64,000 nucleotides of DNA from Lysobacter antibioticus (GTDB taxonomy: Bacteria; Pseudomonadota; Gammaproteobacteria; Xanthomonadales; Xanthomonadaceae), in the NCBI RefSeq assembly GCF_001442535.1, contig NZ_CP013141.1, positions 3,478,992-3,542,991 on the forward strand, in the 5' to 3' direction. Shown in pieces: positions 54,287 through 62,408 of the stretch. Both the position numbers and the translations under genes were made by a program. The notes beneath the pieces are model-generated. The model was not told the origin of the DNA, searched no databases, and was given only the letters and a program-made list of their open reading frames with translations. Within the stretch, counting starts at the first letter, position 1. The number at the start of each line of letters is the position of its first letter.

Positions 54287-56122
54287 TTAACGGAGTTCGA
54301 CCGCTTCGATCTCGAACGCGAACGGGCCCGGCTCGCCGCCGGCGCCCAGCACGATGCCGCGCAGGTTGGCCAGGTCGACGCCCGTCATCGTCGCCAGGGG
54401 CACCCGCACGTCCTGCCACTGCACACCGACTTCGAGCTGCTGGATGCCCGGCGGGCGGCGCATGTCGGTGCCGGAGAACACCATCAGCGTGAGTTTGCGA
54501 CCGTCGCCGCGCACCCTCAGCTTGAACTCGCTGACCGCGCGCGCATCGACCGAAGCCAGCGGCTCCGGACCCGGCACGAACATCAGCCCGCCCCAAGGCT
54601 GGGCGATGCCGGCGACCACCTCGCCCCTGGCCGCGAGCGTGGGCGCCTTGTCGCCGTCGGCGACCGCTTCCAGCCGCGAGTTCGACTTACCGCCGATATA
54701 ACGATCGTTGGAGGCGACCCAACTCGCGCTCGGCTTGCCGCCTTCGAACAAGGCGACCTTGCCCGGCTTGAGCATCGGCAGCGCGGTAGCGACCGCGCGG
54801 TCGACCGGATAGCCGTTCTTCCAGATCGAACGGATCGCGCGGGTGGCGGTGATGTCGGTGGTCGGGTCGCCGTCGACCAGCACCAGATCGGCGCGCAGGC
54901 CGCTGGCGATGCGGCCGCGGTCGTCGAGACCGAAGCTGCGCGCGGGCGCGGCGGTGGCCGCATTCAAGGCCTGCACCGGGCTCAGCCCGGCCTGCACCAG
55001 CAGTTCGAGCTCGCCGTGTTCGCTGGCGCCGTGGGTGGTGCCGGGATTACCGCTGTCGGTACCGGCGAGCAGGGTCACCCCGGCCTCGTGCAGGCGGCGC
55101 ACGTTCTCCAGGGAGTTGTTGAATTTCTCTTCGTTCAAGAACCCGCTGGGAAAGCTCGCCGCCAGTTGGTCTTTCTGCTGCGGCCGCAGGTACGGCGTCA
55201 GCCGCTCGTCGCCGGCGACGCGCTTGCGTGCGGAACCCTCAAGACCGTAGATCGACGACATCACCGTCAGGGTCGGCACCACGAAGGCCTTGCGCTGCTT
55301 GATCGCGGCGACGAGCTTCGGGTCGTCGATCACATCGCCGTTGATATGCACCAGGCCGTCGGCGCCGGCATCGATCGCCAAGGCGGCATCGGATGCCTGC
55401 GACACGTGCACCACCGCCAGGCGCTTGCGCGCGTGCGCGGCCTTGACCGCGGCGCGCAGCGAGGCCTCCGACAAGGTATTCATGCGCGCCTTGCCGCTGG
55501 CGTCGAGCAAGGGCTCCAGCACCAGCTTGATGTAGTCCGAGCCTTCGGCGATGCGCGCGTCGACGAAGGCCTGCGCCTGCGCCGGATCGTCGAGCGTCGC
55601 GATCGGCACGCCGTACTGGGTGCCGTGCCCGCCCTTGGCGGTGACCAGGGTGCCGGCCGACCACAGGTCGGCTTTGCCGGTCTTGCCGCGGCTTTCGCGT
55701 TCGGCGCGCGCCGCCGCCAGGCCGCGGTGGTCGCTGAACATGTCCAGCTCGGTGGTCACGCCGAAACGCAGGGCGTCGCTGCGCGCCTCGCCCCAGGCGT
55801 GGACGTGCGAATCGATCAGGCCCGGCAGCAAGGTCGCGCCGTTGCCGTCGACCACCGGCACGCCGGCCGGCACCGCCACGCCCGCGCCGACTTCGGCGAT
55901 CAGGCCGTCGCGCACCAGCACCGTCGCCGAGGGCAGCACGCGCTCGCCGTCGAACACGCGGACCTGACGGATCGCGAACGACGCCGCCGGCAGCGTCGCC
56001 TTCGTGGCGGTCGCGGCCGGCGCGCCTGCGCCATCGGCGGCGACCGCCGCGCCCGACCCCAGCAACGCGCCGAGCAACAGGCCGACGGCTTGGGTATGCG
56101 CGGACGATTTTTCCATCTTCAT
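54287..56122 (-). CDS. Exported amidohydrolase with C-terminal CIA30-like domain
   Basis: A 611-residue protein with a signal peptide (AVGLLLGALLGSGAAVAA). The amidohydrolase barrel has metal-site motifs LLPGLIDSHVHAW, VVHVSQ, HINGD and LLAGTDSG. After about residue 450 there is a beta-sandwich domain (GGLMFVPGPEPLASVDARAVSEFKLRV ... QLEVGVQWQDVRVPL) that resembles CIA30/carbohydrate-binding modules. The substrate is unknown; relatives include imidazolonepropionase- and prolidase-like enzymes. ATG 56122 with GGAG 6 bases upstream is preferred over ATG 56134. It follows the two-component pair after 80 bases in the same direction. Confidence 0.88.
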   Translation of the reverse strand: MKMEKSSAHTQAVGLLLGALLGSGAAVAADGAGAPAATATKATLPAASFAIRQVRVFDGERVLPSATVLVRDGLIAEVGAGVAVPAGVPVVDGNGATLLPGLIDSHVHAWGEARSDALRFGVTTELDMFSDHRGLAAARAERESRGKTGKADLWSAGTLVTAKGGHGTQYGVPIATLDDPAQAQAFVDARIAEGSDYIKLVLEPLLDASGKARMNTLSEASLRAAVKAAHARKRLAVVHVSQASDAALAIDAGADGLVHINGDVIDDPKLVAAIKQRKAFVVPTLTVMSSIYGLEGSARKRVAGDERLTPYLRPQQKDQLAASFPSGFLNEEKFNNSLENVRRLHEAGVTLLAGTDSGNPGTTHGASEHGELELLVQAGLSPVQALNAATAAPARSFGLDDRGRIASGLRADLVLVDGDPTTDITATRAIRSIWKNGYPVDRAVATALPMLKPGKVALFEGGKPSASWVASNDRYIGGKSNSRLEAVADGDKAPTLAARGEVVAGIAQPWGGLMFVPGPEPLASVDARAVSEFKLRVRGDGRKLTLMVFSGTDMRRPPGIQQLEVGVQWQDVRVPLATMTGVDLANLRGIVLGAGGEPGPFAFEIEAVELR

Positions 56123-56765
56123 GTTCTGCTCCATTCGGTGGCGATGGCCGCGGCGCGGTCATCGGAAGATGCGACGACGCCTGCGGCCAAGGCCGCCGGC
56201 GATCGCAACAAGGGCAAGCAACGCGGCCAAGGCCGGGCCGGCGCGCCGGTCAACACGACGGCTGCCATGGCCGCGGCCGGAACCGAGCCGCCCGCGGACC
56301 GCCTTGCGGTCGCGGCGACGACGCCATGGAAGGGATGGATCGCGCTCATCGGCTGGCTCCACGGGCTTCCGGAAGGTGCGCTCACTGTCGTCCTCGGGCG
56401 CTCGCCGGGGCAGTGGGCGAGATCATTCATCGCCGGTGACAAGCGTCACGCCCGCCCGCAGGCCCGGCCGGGCGGTGGGGGTTATCGGCAAGGTCCGGAC
56501 ATGATAAACTCGCATAAATTATTGAATTGAAACGAAAAATCGTCGAGAAGCGGCGGCGCCACGCAAAATTCTTGCGCGCACCGCGACTGCGATCTTTCGT
56601 TGTTCCTTACGTTGTATGGGTGTGAGAGATGGCGCTTGGCGGCAATGCCGCTGCAACTGCGAGGGTCCAGCCATGAAGGCGGACCGGTCTCCCATGTGAT
56701 GAAGCCTTCGGCCTCGGCCGAAAACTGGAGAGGCCGCGCATATCGCCGGCCTGTGGAGATTGACG
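56123..56765. other. Divergent intergenic region with AT-rich promoter island
   Basis: These 643 bases separate the amidohydrolase from the aminotransferase. GTGAC-AAGC-GTCAC at 56436-56449 is a short palindrome that could be an operator. At 56500-56545 an AT-rich island (ATGATAAACTCGCATAAATT) is the likeliest promoter for the aminotransferase, leaving a leader of about 220 bases. Close to the start, TTCGGCC/GGCCGAA (about 56709-56724) and AGGCCG/CGGCCT (56732-56754) form small hairpins. I do not recognise a riboswitch. Confidence 0.5.
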
Positions 56766-58265
56766 ATGAACAACCTGCTCAGCCAACTCGCGCCGCTGCG
56801 CGCTCACGCCGGCAAACGCCGCACCATCGGCCTGGACGACGACACCGTCGCCCGTTTCGCCGTGACCCACCCCGAGCTCGGCGAAGCCATCGCCGCGGCC
56901 GCGGCCGAGTACGCCCTGATCCGCGACCTGCACGCCGACCTGCTCGACCTCGACGAGGACGCGCAGATCCAGGCCGTCCAGGCCGGCTACGTCAATTTCT
57001 ATCCCGACGACGGCGTCAATCCCTATGTCGCCCTGACCGCGCGCGGCCCCTGGGTGATCACCCTGAAGGGCGCGGTGCTGCACGACTCCGGCGGCTACGG
57101 CATGCTCGGTTTCGGCCACACCCCCTCGGCGGTGATCGCCGCGATGGCCAAGCCGCAGGTGATGGCCAACATCATGACCCCGTCGCTGTCGCAGCTGCGC
57201 TTCGAGCGCGCCCTGCGCGGGGCCATCGGCACCACCCGCGGCGAGTGCCCGTACGAGCGTTTCTTCTGCCTCAACTCCGGTTCCGAATCGGTATCGCTGG
57301 CTGCGCGCATCGCCGACGTCAACAGCAAGCTGATGACCGACCCGGGCGCGCGCCACGCCGGCCGCGCGATCAAGCGCGTCGTCGTCAAGGGCAGCTTCCA
57401 CGGCCGCACCGAGCGCCCGGCGCTGTACTCGGATTCCTCGCGCAAGGCCTATGTGCAGCACCTGGCCAGCTTCCGCAACGAAGACTCGGTGATCACCGTC
57501 GAGCCCTACGACATCGATGCGATCAAGAAGGTGTTCGCCGACGCCGACAGCAACGGCTGGTTCGTCGAGGCGATGTTCCTGGAGCCGGTCATGGGCGAAG
57601 GCGACCCGGGCCGCGGCGTGCCGCCGGCGTTCTATGCCGCCGCCCGCGAGCTGACCCGCAACCACGGTTCGCTGCTGCTGGTCGATTCGATCCAGGCCGG
57701 CCTGCGTGCGCACGGCGTGCTGTCGATCGTCGACTACCCGGGCTTCGAAGGCCTGGAAGCGCCGGACATGGAAACCTATTCCAAGGCGCTCAACGCCGGT
57801 CAGTACCCGCTGTCGGTGCTCGCGGTCGGCGAACGCGCCGCCTCGCTGTACCGCAAGGGCCTGTACGGCAACACCATGACCAGCAACCCGCGCGCCCTCG
57901 ACGTCGCCGTTGCCGTGATGGAACACGTCACCCCGGAACTGCAGGCCAACATCCGCAACCGCGGCGCCGAGGCGATCGAAAAGCTGGAGAAGCTCAAGAG
58001 CGAACTCGGCGGCCTGATCACCAAGGTCCAGGGCACCGGCCTGCTGTTCTCGTGCGAACTCGCCCCGCAGTTCAAGTGCTACGGCGCCGGCTCGACCGAA
58101 GAATGGCTGCGCGAGCGCGGCATCGGCGTGATCCACGGCGGCGTCAACTCGCTGCGCTTCACCCCGAACTTCACCATCGGCAGCGACGAAATCGAACTGC
58201 TGGTGTCGATGGTCGGCCGCGCCCTGCGCGAAGGCCCGCGCGCGCAACAGGCCGCGGCGGCCTGA
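56766..58265 (+). CDS. Class III PLP-dependent aminotransferase
   Basis: A 499-residue enzyme of fold type I. CLNSGSESVSLAARIADV holds the phosphate-binding loop, VKGSFHGRTERPALY is the class III block, LLLVDSIQAGLRAHG holds the PLP-ring Asp, and YSKALNAGQYPLSVLAVG supplies the Schiff-base lysine. GLLFSCEL and GVNSLRFTPNF are C-terminal family segments. Annotated relatives are aspartate/ornithine-type aminotransferases; the amino donor cannot be read. ATG 56766 has GGAG 7 bases upstream; the TTG at 56760 lies inside that site. A long hairpin and two small genes follow. Confidence 0.9.
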   Translation: MNNLLSQLAPLRAHAGKRRTIGLDDDTVARFAVTHPELGEAIAAAAAEYALIRDLHADLLDLDEDAQIQAVQAGYVNFYPDDGVNPYVALTARGPWVITLKGAVLHDSGGYGMLGFGHTPSAVIAAMAKPQVMANIMTPSLSQLRFERALRGAIGTTRGECPYERFFCLNSGSESVSLAARIADVNSKLMTDPGARHAGRAIKRVVVKGSFHGRTERPALYSDSSRKAYVQHLASFRNEDSVITVEPYDIDAIKKVFADADSNGWFVEAMFLEPVMGEGDPGRGVPPAFYAAARELTRNHGSLLLVDSIQAGLRAHGVLSIVDYPGFEGLEAPDMETYSKALNAGQYPLSVLAVGERAASLYRKGLYGNTMTSNPRALDVAVAVMEHVTPELQANIRNRGAEAIEKLEKLKSELGGLITKVQGTGLLFSCELAPQFKCYGAGSTEEWLRERGIGVIHGGVNSLRFTPNFTIGSDEIELLVSMVGRALREGPRAQQAAAA

Positions 58266-58274
58266 CGGCCTAGG

Positions 58275-58350
58275 AGTGAGTGGAGAAGAGTGAGGAGTGA
58301 GCGAAAGCCGCTTCTCGCTCTTACTCACTCCTCACTCTTCTTCACTCACT
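58275..58350. repeat. 27-bp hairpin of AGTGAG repeats
   Basis: Arms 58275-58301 and 58324-58350 pair over 27 bases; the only mismatch is a G opposite T, so in RNA (G-U) the stem is unbroken. The loop is 22 bases. Each arm is made of purine-rich GAGTGAG/GAGAAGAG units. It lies between the aminotransferase stop and the ribosome binding site (AGGAG at 58361) of the next gene. Confidence 0.9.
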
Positions 58351-58373
58351 ACTGCTCCAAAGGAGCCAATGGA

Positions 58374-58616
58374 ATGATTCGTTTGTCGAACAAGGACACC
58401 GGCGCCGACATCGGCGAGATCAGCGAAGAGGAATTGCAGATCCTTGTCGCGGCGCTGGAAGAAGAAGACAGCAAAGACCAGAACTACTTCATCGACCACG
58501 CCACCGTCGACATGATCGAGATCGATCATCTCAACGCCGGCTCGCTGATCACCGTGCTGCGCGCGGCCATCGGCAGCAGCGACGGCGTCGAGATCCAGTA
58601 CGTGCGCACGGCCTGA
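58374..58616 (+). CDS. Conserved small acidic protein, 80 residues
   Basis: A soluble protein starting MIRLSNKDTGADIGEISEEELQ, with an acidic helix EEEDSKDQ and an ENYFID/VEIQYV-like strand ending. AAAGGAGCC precedes the ATG. I recall similar small proteins being conserved in proteobacteria, but no function is known. The long hairpin upstream should affect its expression from the aminotransferase transcript. Confidence 0.75.
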   Translation: MIRLSNKDTGADIGEISEEELQILVAALEEEDSKDQNYFIDHATVDMIEIDHLNAGSLITVLRAAIGSSDGVEIQYVRTA

Positions 58617-58696
58617 GGCCGCGGCGCGGGCCGGCTGCGGCATGCCGCGGCCGCGCCCGCGCGACGCATCCGCCCCGCGCACCGGTTCCGTCCGTC

Positions 58697-59008
58697 ATGG
58701 CGCTCGACCTGATCCAGGCCCGGCATGAGCGCGAGATCCACGCTTCGCGCAGGCTGTTCGCCATCGACGAACGCTTCCATTCGCAGTTGTTCGCCCGCGC
58801 GCAGCCACGCGGCGCGTATCCGCTGCTGCACAAGCTGCGCGACTACTACGCCGACACCACGCTGCTGCTCGGCGAATTGCCGCGGCTGCTGGAAGAACTG
58901 ACGCGGATCGCCACACAGTTCACCGAGCCCAGCCAGGTGCGTGAGTTCGCGCGCTTCATCGAGCAAGCCATCGCCGACGGCGACAATCTGTACGCCACCG
59001 CCGACTGA
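58697..59008 (+). CDS. Hypothetical helical protein, 103 residues
   Basis: A soluble, helical protein (MALDLIQARHEREIHASRRLF ... FIEQAIADGDNLYATAD). It has no recognised domain, signal or membrane segment and no clear ribosome binding site. It lies 80 bases after the acidic small protein and 189 before upp. Coding is supported by composition and the ATG but remains unsure. Confidence 0.6.
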   Translation: MALDLIQARHEREIHASRRLFAIDERFHSQLFARAQPRGAYPLLHKLRDYYADTTLLLGELPRLLEELTRIATQFTEPSQVREFARFIEQAIADGDNLYATAD

Positions 59009-59197
59009 GTTACCGCGCGGGCCGTCCCGTGGGTTTCGCGCCTCGACCGCGGACTCCGCATCGCCAGGCCGCCATACCGCAATGCCCGCGACGCCGGGCG
59101 GGAACGGCCGCGACGCGCACCGAACTTGCGCCCCGCCCCACAACCATCAATGCTTGCGGACAAGACCGCCCGGCAGACCACCGTAGAAAGGCCGCCC

Positions 59198-59833
59198 ATG
59201 AAAATCGTCGAAGTCCGCCACCCGCTCGTGCAGCACAAGCTCGGCCTGATGCGCCGCGCCGACAACAGCACCAAGTCGTTCCGCGAATTGGCCTCGGAAG
59301 TCGCGACCCTGCTGACCTACGAAGCCACCGCCGATCTGGAAACCGAAGAGGCCGTGGTCGAAGGCTGGGCCGGGCCGGTCGTCACCCGCCGCATCAAGGG
59401 CGCCAAGGTCACCCTGGTGCCGATCCTGCGCGCCGGCCTGGGCATGCTGCCGGGCGTGCTGGAACTGATCCCGGCGGCCAAGGTCGGCGTGGTCGGCCTG
59501 CAGCGCGACGAGCAGACCCTGCAGCCGGTCGGCTACTACGAAAAACTCACCGGCCGCATGGAGGAGCGCACCGCGTTGATCCTCGACCCGATGCTCGCCA
59601 CCGGCGGCAGCCTGATCGCGACCGTCGACCTGCTCAAGGCCGCGGGCTGCAAGCGCATCAAGGGTCTGTTCCTGGTCGCCGCGCCGGAAGGCCTGAAGGC
59701 GCTGGAAGCGCGCCATCCCGACGTCGAAGTCTTCACCGCTTCGGTCGACGAGCGCCTCAACGAAGTCGGCTACATCCTGCCCGGCCTCGGCGACGCCGGC
59801 GACAAGATCTTCGGGACCAAGCATTACGCTTGA
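59198..59833 (+). CDS. upp: Uracil phosphoribosyltransferase
   Basis: A 211-residue enzyme that converts uracil and PRPP to UMP (pyrimidine salvage). Motifs are [20 protein letters not shown] and the PRPP loop [22 protein letters not shown], with [17 protein letters not shown] at the C-terminus. GAAAGG lies upstream of ATG 59198. The longer frame (59126) is not family-like. Confidence 0.96.
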   Translation: MKIVEVRHPLVQHKLGLMRRADNSTKSFRELASEVATLLTYEATADLETEEAVVEGWAGPVVTRRIKGAKVTLVPILRAGLGMLPGVLELIPAAKVGVVGLQRDEQTLQPVGYYEKLTGRMEERTALILDPMLATGGSLIATVDLLKAAGCKRIKGLFLVAAPEGLKALEARHPDVEVFTASVDERLNEVGYILPGLGDAGDKIFGTKHYA

Positions 59834-59899
59834 GCGAGCAAGCGCTGTCGCACGCGCTGCGCAGACCTCAAGCGTAAGGAGCGAGGTTCGAGCGAAACC

Positions 59900-60670
59900 T
59901 CAAGACGCCTTGCGCTGGCGCCGCTTGCGCAACCGGTACAGCAGGATCAGGGCGAACGCCACCGCGGTGGCGAACCAGGCCGGCGACCAGCGGCCATCGT
60001 CGCGGTCGAGTGAGGCCGCCGCATTCGGCTCGCGTGCGGGCGCGGCGTTCAAGGCCGCCGCGGCGGCTTCGGGCCGCAGGCGCCAACTGCCTTCGCGCAA
60101 TTCCAGCTTGCCTTCCAAGGGCGGCAACCGCAGTTCGCGCCAGCTCACGCGCAGATCGCCGATCTGCGGGTCGAGCGGATTCTCGGCACTGCCCAGGCCG
60201 TCGCCCTCCGGCTGAAAGGTCGCGGCGAGATTCGCCGGCAGGCGGCTGAAATTCGGACGGAACAAACGCCACTCGCCGACCGCGCGCAGCACCTCGGGGC
60301 GGATCGGTTTGCCGTCGAGGGTCGCGGCGTCCGCCCACCAGCGTTTGTTCTCCAAGGGCAGGCGCGAGGGATTGACGTGCCCGGCCGAGAACTTCGAGGA
60401 ATCGATCGGCGCCGCGTTCCAGACCCGCTCGTAGCCCTCGCCGACCGAACGCCACTGGTACATCTCGACCCGGCGATCCAGCCCGAACTCGCGCGTTTCC
60501 ACGCCGAAGTCGCGATCGAGCAGGCGCTTGCCGCTGCGCGGCTCGCCGAGCGGTTCGCCCGGGTCTTCGGCTTGAGCGAATGCCGTGCCCGCAAGCACGT
60601 ACATCGCCAGCAAGGCGATGGCGTACAGGGCCAGCGCCGCCCGGCGCCGGCGGCCGCTCACGCAGCCCAT
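59900..60670 (-). CDS. TMEM43-like membrane protein
   Basis: A 256-residue protein with a hydrophobic N-terminal segment ([19 protein letters not shown], about 13-32, possibly a signal anchor) and a C-terminal helix ([18 protein letters not shown], about 227-245) followed by a basic tail. The middle matches the TMEM43/LUMA family: [53 protein letters not shown]43 is a membrane protein of unknown function also found in eukaryotes. It overlaps the MBL gene by 13 bases. The open frame continues far upstream without being coding. Confidence 0.75.
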   Translation of the reverse strand: MGCVSGRRRRAALALYAIALLAMYVLAGTAFAQAEDPGEPLGEPRSGKRLLDRDFGVETREFGLDRRVEMYQWRSVGEGYERVWNAAPIDSSKFSAGHVNPSRLPLENKRWWADAATLDGKPIRPEVLRAVGEWRLFRPNFSRLPANLAATFQPEGDGLGSAENPLDPQIGDLRVSWRELRLPPLEGKLELREGSWRLRPEAAAAALNAAPAREPNAAASLDRDDGRWSPAWFATAVAFALILLYRLRKRRQRKAS

Positions 60671-61557
60671 GCGGCCAGCGTCCGCGCCTGCAGTTCGGCG
60701 ACTTCGTGCGCGGTGCCGAACTTGCCCTTGTCGTCGCGCACAACCTGGGCCAGCGCGCAGTCGGGGTCGTGAGTGAAGAACAAATGCACGTTGCGCGCGA
60801 GCTTGTCGCTGAGGAAGCTCTTCTTCTCGTCGATCAGCAACTCGGCGTTGCGGTCGTAACCCATGGTGATCGGCACGTGCACCCACGGCCGCCCGGGAAT
60901 CAGATCGGCGCAGAACACCACGCCGCCGTGCGGCTCGCCGTCGACGCTCTCCGGGCCGACGATCTCGGCCAGCATCAGCCCCGGCGTGTGGCCGTCGCTG
61001 TAGTGGAAGCGCACGCTGTCGCCGAGCAGCCTGGAATGCGCGCCCTCGACCAGCTCGAGCTTGCCGGTGGCTTCGAGCAGCCCCGGCAACTCGGGAATGA
61101 AACTCGCACGGTCGCGCGCGTGCGGGTGTAGCGCGCGCTCGTAGTGCTCGCGCCCGACCAGATAGGACGCGTTCGGAAACAACAGGCGCGGCGCCTGCCC
61201 TTCGGCCCACGGCGCGAGCAGGCCGCCGGCATGGTCGAAATGCAGGTGCGAGAGCACCACGACGTCGATGTCCTCGGGGGCGAAACCGGCGCGCGCCAAC
61301 GATTCGAGCAGGACATGGCGATCCTCGACCACGCCGTAGCGTTCGCGCAGCTTGGGTTCGAAGAAGGCGCCGATGCCGGCTTCGAACAGCACGGTCTTGC
61401 CATTGAGCGGGCTGGCCAGCAGGGCCCGGCAGGCCAGGGCGATGCGGTTGTGCTCGTCGGGCGGCGACCACTTGGCCCACATCGCGCGCGGCGCATTGCC
61501 GAACATCGCGCCGCCATCGAGTTTCTGCGAGTTGCCGAGGATCGACCAGAGCTTCAT
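60658..61557 (-). CDS. MBL-fold metallo-hydrolase
   Basis: A 299-residue cytoplasmic protein with the zinc motif [13 protein letters not shown] (about 103-115), a later His in YSDGHTPGL, and [11 protein letters not shown] supplying an Asp. It resembles quorum-quenching lactonase-like or glyoxalase II-like enzymes; the substrate is unknown. Start [16 protein letters not shown] at 61557; the MPVTGGAD extension is optional. It overlaps the TMEM43-like gene in an operon. Confidence 0.87.
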   Translation of the reverse strand: MKLWSILGNSQKLDGGAMFGNAPRAMWAKWSPPDEHNRIALACRALLASPLNGKTVLFEAGIGAFFEPKLRERYGVVEDRHVLLESLARAGFAPEDIDVVVLSHLHFDHAGGLLAPWAEGQAPRLLFPNASYLVGREHYERALHPHARDRASFIPELPGLLEATGKLELVEGAHSRLLGDSVRFHYSDGHTPGLMLAEIVGPESVDGEPHGGVVFCADLIPGRPWVHVPITMGYDRNAELLIDEKKSFLSDKLARNVHLFFTHDPDCALAQVVRDDKGKFGTAHEVAELQARTLAAWAA

Positions 61558-61720
61558 GTCTGCACCGCCCGTTACGGGCACTGGCGAAGGATGGCTCGAT
61601 TTTACTGCGCAAACGCAGGCATCGGGCCGGAATGCGGCGAAGCCGCGGATCGTGGACAGGCGCCGCTCACGCTGCGCGGCCGCCGATCATGGACAGGCGC
61701 CGCCACGGCGCCTGCGGCCG

Positions 61721-62308
61721 TCATTGCGGCGTGGTGACGGTGGCGAAGTGGAAAATGAACTCGCCGTCGCGACCATCGCCGGCGACCACGCGCACCGGCG
61801 CCAACGGCCGTTCTGCCAACAGGGTCGCGCTGCCGCTGGCGGCGGCCTTGCTGATCAGCCCGGACGAGCGCCCGTTGATCTTGACCAGCATCTCCTGCCC
61901 GGCCACCAGCACTACCCGCCCCATCGAGGGATCGGTCGGCCGCGGCGTGACGATGCGCTCGGCTTCGGTGTCCAGGTAATCGCGCGACGGCAGCGCGAAC
62001 AGGTCCTGGCCGCCGGCGCTGACGTCGAACGACCAGGCCGTGCTGCCGTTGGTGCCGTCGTTGACGACTTCGATCTTTTCCAGGGTCAGCAACACCGTGT
62101 AGCGGGCCGGCGCCTGCGGCGCGGCGGGCTTCACCGGAGCGGTCGCGACCGGCTGCGAGGGCGCGGCCGGGGTCGTCGGCTTCTCCTTGAGCCCGCCGAT
62201 CTCGCGCACGTTGTTGATCAGGGTGGTCAAGGCCACGAGGAAAGCGACCAGCGCGATCGAGATCGCAGGCACGCGGGTATACCAACGCTTGTCGTTGTCG
62301 TCGCTCAC
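61721..62308 (-). CDS. Hypothetical protein with one membrane helix
   Basis: A 195-residue protein with a helix at about 14-33 (VPAISIALVAFLVALTTLI), then a Pro/Ala/Thr linker (about 44-68) and a beta-rich domain of about 120 residues (YTVLLTLEKIEVVNDGTNGSTAWSFDV). Type II topology with the domain outside is likely. I do not recognise the family. It lies between the MBL gene (163 bases) and ggt (100 bases). Confidence 0.7.
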   Translation of the reverse strand: MSDDNDKRWYTRVPAISIALVAFLVALTTLINNVREIGGLKEKPTTPAAPSQPVATAPVKPAAPQAPARYTVLLTLEKIEVVNDGTNGSTAWSFDVSAGGQDLFALPSRDYLDTEAERIVTPRPTDPSMGRVVLVAGQEMLVKINGRSSGLISKAAASGSATLLAERPLAPVRVVAGDGRDGEFIFHFATVTTPQ

Positions 62309-62408
62309 TGCCCTGTCCCCTGTCGCATCACACTGCCGTCCATGCCGCGAAATCTACTGCACCGCACCGCCGTCGCGCCATCGCGGCGGCGGTTTCGCAG
62401 GCGCCGCC

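Noticed and set aside
56436..56449. GTGAC-N4-GTCAC as a firm operator
   Set aside because: Only five-base arms; kept as a note in the intergenic entry rather than a called site.
56600..56765. Riboswitch upstream of the aminotransferase
   Set aside because: Two short hairpins are present but no match to a riboswitch core that I know (TPP, SAM, glycine, PreQ1, c-di-GMP).
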